From the NCBI GenBank assembly GCA_026391935.1, contig JAPLDC010000042.1:1-11100 (forward strand): a stretch of 11,100 bases of DNA, in the 5' to 3' direction. The notes under the pieces were generated by a model, which was not told where the DNA came from, did not search any database, and worked only from the letters and a program-made list of their open reading frames with translations. Made by a program: the position numbers and the translations under genes. The stretch is from Bacteroidota bacterium (GTDB lineage Bacteria; Bacteroidota; Bacteroidia; 2-12-FULL-35-15). Shown piece by piece: positions 8,701 through 11,100 of the stretch. How positions within the stretch are numbered: the stretch's first letter is position 1; each line of letters begins with the position of its first letter.

Positions 8701-8800
8701 ACTGCTCATAGGTAAGTGAACCACCGACAATATGGGTTGCTTTGGAAACAAAAGACAGAAAGAAGATAAAAATAATTAGCAGTAAAAATTTATTCTTCAT
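5783..8800 (-). CDS. PKD/Ig-repeat surface protein with truncated T9SS sorting domain
   Basis: This is a 1005-residue predicted adhesin-like T9SS cargo and the first gene of the leftward operon. Residues 1-21 are a signal peptide. Residues 22-285 are a Cys-rich N-terminal domain common in Bacteroidota PKD proteins (THIVGGSLTYEQLGG, KLYRDC, FFSYCCRN, ATDADGDSLVYS, EEWRNGVKIGQILRDFQF). Two PKD domains follow (about 287-366 and 372-449; YLWNFGDG and WNWNFGDG). Next are three Ig-like modules of about 85-90 residues (about 451-715) with a GGxW/GxW core and a recurring TxxTxNGxC stretch. Three more PKD domains follow (about 717-793, 797-877, 882-962; WSWNFGD, WNWTFGD, WFWNFGD). From 968 the gliding-motility-associated C-terminal domain begins (FTPNGDGANDIFYVYGG, FKIYNNWGELI) but stops at residue 1005. 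The family continues about 45 residues with a WDG motif and final strands, all absent. Loss of these should block T9SS secretion. Its TGA overlaps the next gene's TTG. Confidence 0.92.
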   Translation of the reverse strand: MKNKFLLLIIFIFFLSFVSKATHIVGGSLTYEQLGGSTYRVTLKLYRDCKAGSAAFPNPVTIEVRRSCGTVALADIVIPFPGASLVPPNIDTCAVNPGICLEEAVYTKVVSGLPPTAGGYDLFFSYCCRNSTLLNIVAPLSAGETWYAHIPDNGVVIANSSPKWVKPPPVFVCQGNNMFVDHSATDADGDSLVYSLYTPYTDLPAATWPGCVFTQPTVTWSSTYGANNPLDAATPNSLTISSTGIINGVPPILGQFVAGVKCEEWRNGVKIGQILRDFQFNVVNCPPVAVASFNSSNACAGTTINFTNTTTPTANTYLWNFGDGSPTTTVTSPSHTYPALGSYTVQLIINNGTPCADTMTHTVNISFVISDYISDAPNCMGLPINFTDNSSVDPGSSITAWNWNFGDGFTSTLQDPSHIYGAGATYNVSLVVTTLAGCKDTIVYPVTIQGSPIANAGGDTISCTNNSTITMGGTILNALGGQWIGGLGSSFSPSSSTLNPTYTPTAAAIASGADTLILYTTGNGFCPADTDQVIISFYPGPTINAGADIFVCKDTASVPVCAALTVSTGGLWATTGTGTFASPSSLCTTYIPSTADTAAGTVMLYVISTGNGNCIAASDSTTVTFTATPIAVITSGNSACASNPIGLNATVTTSNGIWTSSGTGSFAPSDTSLSGVYLPSPADDLAGGVTLIFTSTNNGGCRSNADTINITIIPSPIAAFSSVNACPQDTVVFTDASTSVGTIVGWSWNFGDLGTSILQDPTHIYGSGGPYIVSLIVTSNNGCVDTLTQTLNVFEKPVANFNANGICLDDGTVYTDMSTVGGGATITSWNWTFGDSSPNSTIQDPTHNFPSAGSYNTILIVQSSQGCIDSVTQVVNVLPGPGAAFTADDFTGNVNQTINFSDQSTNGPISWFWNFGDSSADSSSTLQNPTHIYGAGGYYDVCLIVTDINGCTDTICKTEIISMPPEVPTGFTPNGDGANDIFYVYGGPFKKLEFKIYNNWGELIH

Positions 8801-8938
8801 TCAGTTAATTCTTTAGACGTTGAAAACAATTACGAAATGTAAATGTAATAATTTTTTTTTCATACAAATTTTTATCGTCCAAAATGTCATATTTATAATT
8901 AAAAAGCTTAGTTTTGACTAAACTTATTATACATAAGC
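8801..8938. promoter_or_regulatory. divergent intergenic region, inferred to hold both promoters
   Basis: The leftward operon and the rightward SBBP gene start 138 bp apart head to head, so promoters for both should lie here. The region is very AT-rich. On the minus strand a TTTG (8868-8865) followed after 17 nt by TACATTTA (8847-8840) loosely resembles the Bacteroidota TTTG / TAnnTTTG promoter, but the last base mismatches and the spacing is short. The spacer contains nine A. On the plus strand TTGACT with TATTATACAT sits just before the ATG, too close to be convincing. Individual promoter boxes are not claimed. Confidence 0.35.
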
Positions 8939-11100
8939 ATGAAAAAAGTATTACTAACAATAATTATTTCAGGGATTTCATTTTTAGCTTCTACGGCACA
9001 AATAAATATTCAGTGGCAAACACGTTATTCAAGTGCTGGAAGCAATATTGACAGGGCAGAGGATTTGTTTATGGATGCATCAGGAAATGTGTATGTTACT
9101 GGTTTAGGAATGGGTGCTAGTGGAAATTTCGATTACGTTACAATAAAATATGATCCTGCCGGAGCTCAGTTATGGAGGTCGGAATATAATGGTCCGGGAA
9201 ATAGTTTGGACGAAGCGCATGCTATCACTGTAGATGGATCAGGAAATGTGTATGTTACAGGCTGGAGTTATGGTGGTGCAGCGACAGGGTATGATTACGG
9301 AACCGTAAAATATAACTCTTTAGGAGTTCAACAATGGGCAGCACGATACACAAATACTGCCGGAGGAACAGACGAAGCTTGGGATATCGGTGTAGATAAT
9401 GCAGGAAATGTTTTTGTTACTGGCAGTAGTGATGGTGCAGGAACAAACAGTGCTGCTGCAACTATTCGATACAATTCTGCAGGTGTTCAACAATACGCAA
9501 ATCGCTACGATGGAGCAGGAGGAGGAATTGATACAGGCTATGGTATCTTTGTGAATTCTACAACAGGGGAGTCATATATTACCGGATATTCATATGTCAG
9601 TACAGCCGCCGATTTTAACTACATCACCATCAAATACAATTTAGCAGGTGCACAACAATGGGCCACTCAATATAATGGGCCAAATTCAAAATATGATGAA
9701 GCCAGAGCAATCTCTGTAGATGGTTCAGGAAACGTCTATGTAACTGGATATAGCCAGACATTAGTTCTGACAAATTATGATTATGCAACAGTAAAATACA
9801 ATTCTGCAGGGGTTCAACAATGGGTTCAATTATACAACGGGACTGGGGATGATTACGACAGAGCAAATGCTATTGCACTTGATGTGTCTGGAAATGTATA
9901 CGTAACAGGGAAAAGTGTTGGGGCAGGAAGTGCGGCTGAAGATGCATTAACTATTAAATATGATAATGCAGGTGTGTCACAATGGACAGCAAGATATAAT
10001 GGACCTTCAAATGGTTATGACGAAGGAAAGGCAATAGTAGTAGATCCAACAGGAAATGTTTATATAACAGGGTATTCTTTTACCTCCGGTGCTAATAATG
10101 ATTTTTTAACTATCAAATATGATGCTGCAGGAGCTCAGCAATGGTTAACAAAATATAATGGTACAGGAAATAATGCTGATCAGGCAGCAGCGATTGCTGT
10201 TGATGGCATTGGAAACGTTTTTATTACAGGTTTGAGTAAAGGTGCGGGTTCGAACGAGGATTTTGAAACGATAAAATATTGTCAACTGACTTCCGATGCG
10301 GGTGCTGACACAACTATTTGTAATGGTAGTTCTGTTCAATTGAATGCTTCTGCCCCTGCTGCTGTAAGTTATGTTTGGACTCCTTCCACCGGACTAAATT
10401 TTACAAATATTGCAAACCCTATTGCAAATCCTACTGTTACTACAACTTATTTTGTTTCCATTACCAATGTGAATGGTTGCACTGATATGGATAGCGTTGT
10501 AGTTACTGTAGTTCCATTACCAGCACCTAGTATCACTCCTAGCGGGGCTACATCATTTTGTACCGGAGGTTCGGTTACATTAACTGCCGCTGCTGCAACT
10601 TCATACTTATGGAGCACTTCTGTAAATGATACATTACAGTCGATCACAGTTTCAGCAACCGGGACCTATTCAGTTACAATAACAAATGGTAACGGATGTT
10701 CAAGTACAGCCACACAATCTGTTAGCGTTTTTGGGCTTCCACCTGTTGATGCAGGTTTGAATGACAGCACCTGCTTAAGTGTAAATTATAATCTTTTGGC
10801 ATCGGGAGCAAGTACTTATGTTTGGTCACCGGCATCGTCCTTAAGTGATCCGAATGTTGCAAATCCAATTGCCGGACCAACCGTTACCACAACGTATACG
10901 GTTGTTGGAACAGCAGTAGGTGGTTGTTCGAATATTGATTCCGTTACCATTACTGTTTTAGGAAACCCCGGTTTGCCTACTATTGCAGAAGTATTAGATT
11001 CGGTGAAGTGTACCCCATCCTACTTCGGATATCAATGGTATTTTAACGGTTCCCCAATTGTTGGTGCAACAAGTCAGAATTATAATTTTACCGCAAATGG
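8939..11100 (+). CDS. SBBP beta-propeller and Ig-repeat secreted protein, 3' end missing
   Basis: The frame opens at ATG 8939 and has no stop to the right edge (720 full codons visible). Residues 1-20 are a signal peptide (MKKVLLTIIISGISFLASTA). Residues 26-447 are eight tandem SBBP repeats of 53-54 residues, each about W-x3-Y-N-G...DEAxAIxVDGSGNVYVTG...DYxTIKYNxAGxQQ. The GNVYVTG core recurs near residues 49, 102, 156, 210, 264, 318, 372 and 425, which predicts one or more beta-propellers. After this come Ig-like modules common in secreted Bacteroidota proteins: about 452-523 (DAGADTTICNGSSVQLNAS ... YVWTPSTGL ... NPTVTTTYFV), 527-598 (SFCTGGSVTLTAA ... GTYSVTITNGNGC), 601-676 (YVWSPASSL, PTVTTTYTV) and the start of a fourth (YQWYFNGSPIVGATS). 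A T9SS C-terminal sorting domain is expected off-window; this is inference. The ligand is unknown, and an adhesive or structural surface role is likely. It is divergent from the PKD operon. Confidence 0.93.
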   Translation, partial: MKKVLLTIIISGISFLASTAQINIQWQTRYSSAGSNIDRAEDLFMDASGNVYVTGLGMGASGNFDYVTIKYDPAGAQLWRSEYNGPGNSLDEAHAITVDGSGNVYVTGWSYGGAATGYDYGTVKYNSLGVQQWAARYTNTAGGTDEAWDIGVDNAGNVFVTGSSDGAGTNSAAATIRYNSAGVQQYANRYDGAGGGIDTGYGIFVNSTTGESYITGYSYVSTAADFNYITIKYNLAGAQQWATQYNGPNSKYDEARAISVDGSGNVYVTGYSQTLVLTNYDYATVKYNSAGVQQWVQLYNGTGDDYDRANAIALDVSGNVYVTGKSVGAGSAAEDALTIKYDNAGVSQWTARYNGPSNGYDEGKAIVVDPTGNVYITGYSFTSGANNDFLTIKYDAAGAQQWLTKYNGTGNNADQAAAIAVDGIGNVFITGLSKGAGSNEDFETIKYCQLTSDAGADTTICNGSSVQLNASAPAAVSYVWTPSTGLNFTNIANPIANPTVTTTYFVSITNVNGCTDMDSVVVTVVPLPAPSITPSGATSFCTGGSVTLTAAAATSYLWSTSVNDTLQSITVSATGTYSVTITNGNGCSSTATQSVSVFGLPPVDAGLNDSTCLSVNYNLLASGASTYVWSPASSLSDPNVANPIAGPTVTTTYTVVGTAVGGCSNIDSVTITVLGNPGLPTIAEVLDSVKCTPSYFGYQWYFNGSPIVGATSQNYNFTAN
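9014..10279 (+). repeat. eight tandem SBBP units, 159-162 bp period
   Basis: The start of each GNVYVTG-type core falls at 9083, 9242, 9404, 9566, 9728, 9890, 10052 and 10211, giving spacings of 159, 162, 162, 162, 162, 162 and 159 bp. Units 2, 5, 6 and 7 are closest to the consensus. Unit 4 is the most diverged (its Trp is replaced by Tyr and the core reads GESYITG). The repeat is coding and stays in frame, so unit gain or loss would preserve the protein frame. Confidence 0.88.

Noticed and set aside
8912..8935. TTGACT plus TATTATACAT as a sigma70-style promoter for the SBBP gene
   Set aside because: The boxes abut the start codon, leaving almost no leader. Bacteroidota primary promoters do not use the TTGACA/TATAAT consensus.
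9630..9866. A 78-codon antisense open frame inside the SBBP gene
   Set aside because: It is the mirror of the repeated coding pattern on the plus strand, with Gln- and His-rich chance composition and no start context. The plus frame is clearly the gene.

Overview
The window looks like a chromosomal segment of a member of the Bacteroidota. The evidence is AT-rich DNA, a SusC-type TonB-dependent receptor with a carboxypeptidase-like N-terminal domain, and an operon of type IX secretion system (T9SS) and gliding-related families (a PKD adhesin with a gliding-motility-type C-terminal domain, a PorP/SprF protein and a PorE-like OmpA protein). The genus cannot be named from the sequence. Shine-Dalgarno sequences are not evident, as is usual in this phylum.

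Layout. At 1-2246 (+) lies the 3' part of a TonB-dependent outer-membrane receptor whose true start is left of the window. A small, basic, probably exported protein follows at 2443-2658 (+). A strong bidirectional terminator at 2695-2726 separates this rightward block from a leftward operon that converges on it. Read on the minus strand, the operon order is a 1005-residue PKD/Ig-repeat surface protein (8800-5783), a PorP/SprF-family protein (5786-4794) and a PorE-like TPR / PD40 / CRD / OmpA protein (4791-2728). The genes are packed with a 4-nt overlap and a 2-nt gap. A 138-bp divergent intergenic region at 8801-8938 separates this operon from a long rightward gene (8939 to the window end). 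That gene encodes eight SBBP beta-propeller repeats followed by Ig-like repeats and is cut by the right edge. No intergenic stretch exceeds 300 bp.

How the genes fit together. In Bacteroidota, large PKD/Ig proteins with a type B (gliding-motility-associated) C-terminal domain are T9SS cargo. They are often encoded beside a dedicated PorP/SprF protein and a PorE-like OmpA protein that anchors to peptidoglycan. This operon has exactly that layout.

The most notable feature is the cargo/PorP junction near 5783-5800. The cargo's C-terminal sorting domain stops after about 38 residues, less than half the usual length. The PorP/SprF reading frame begins at the same point with no ATG and no signal peptide. 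One deletion, or a misassembly, would explain both defects. If the junction is real, the cargo probably cannot be secreted by T9SS and its partner probably cannot reach the outer membrane. No mobile element, CRISPR array, tRNA or rRNA was seen.
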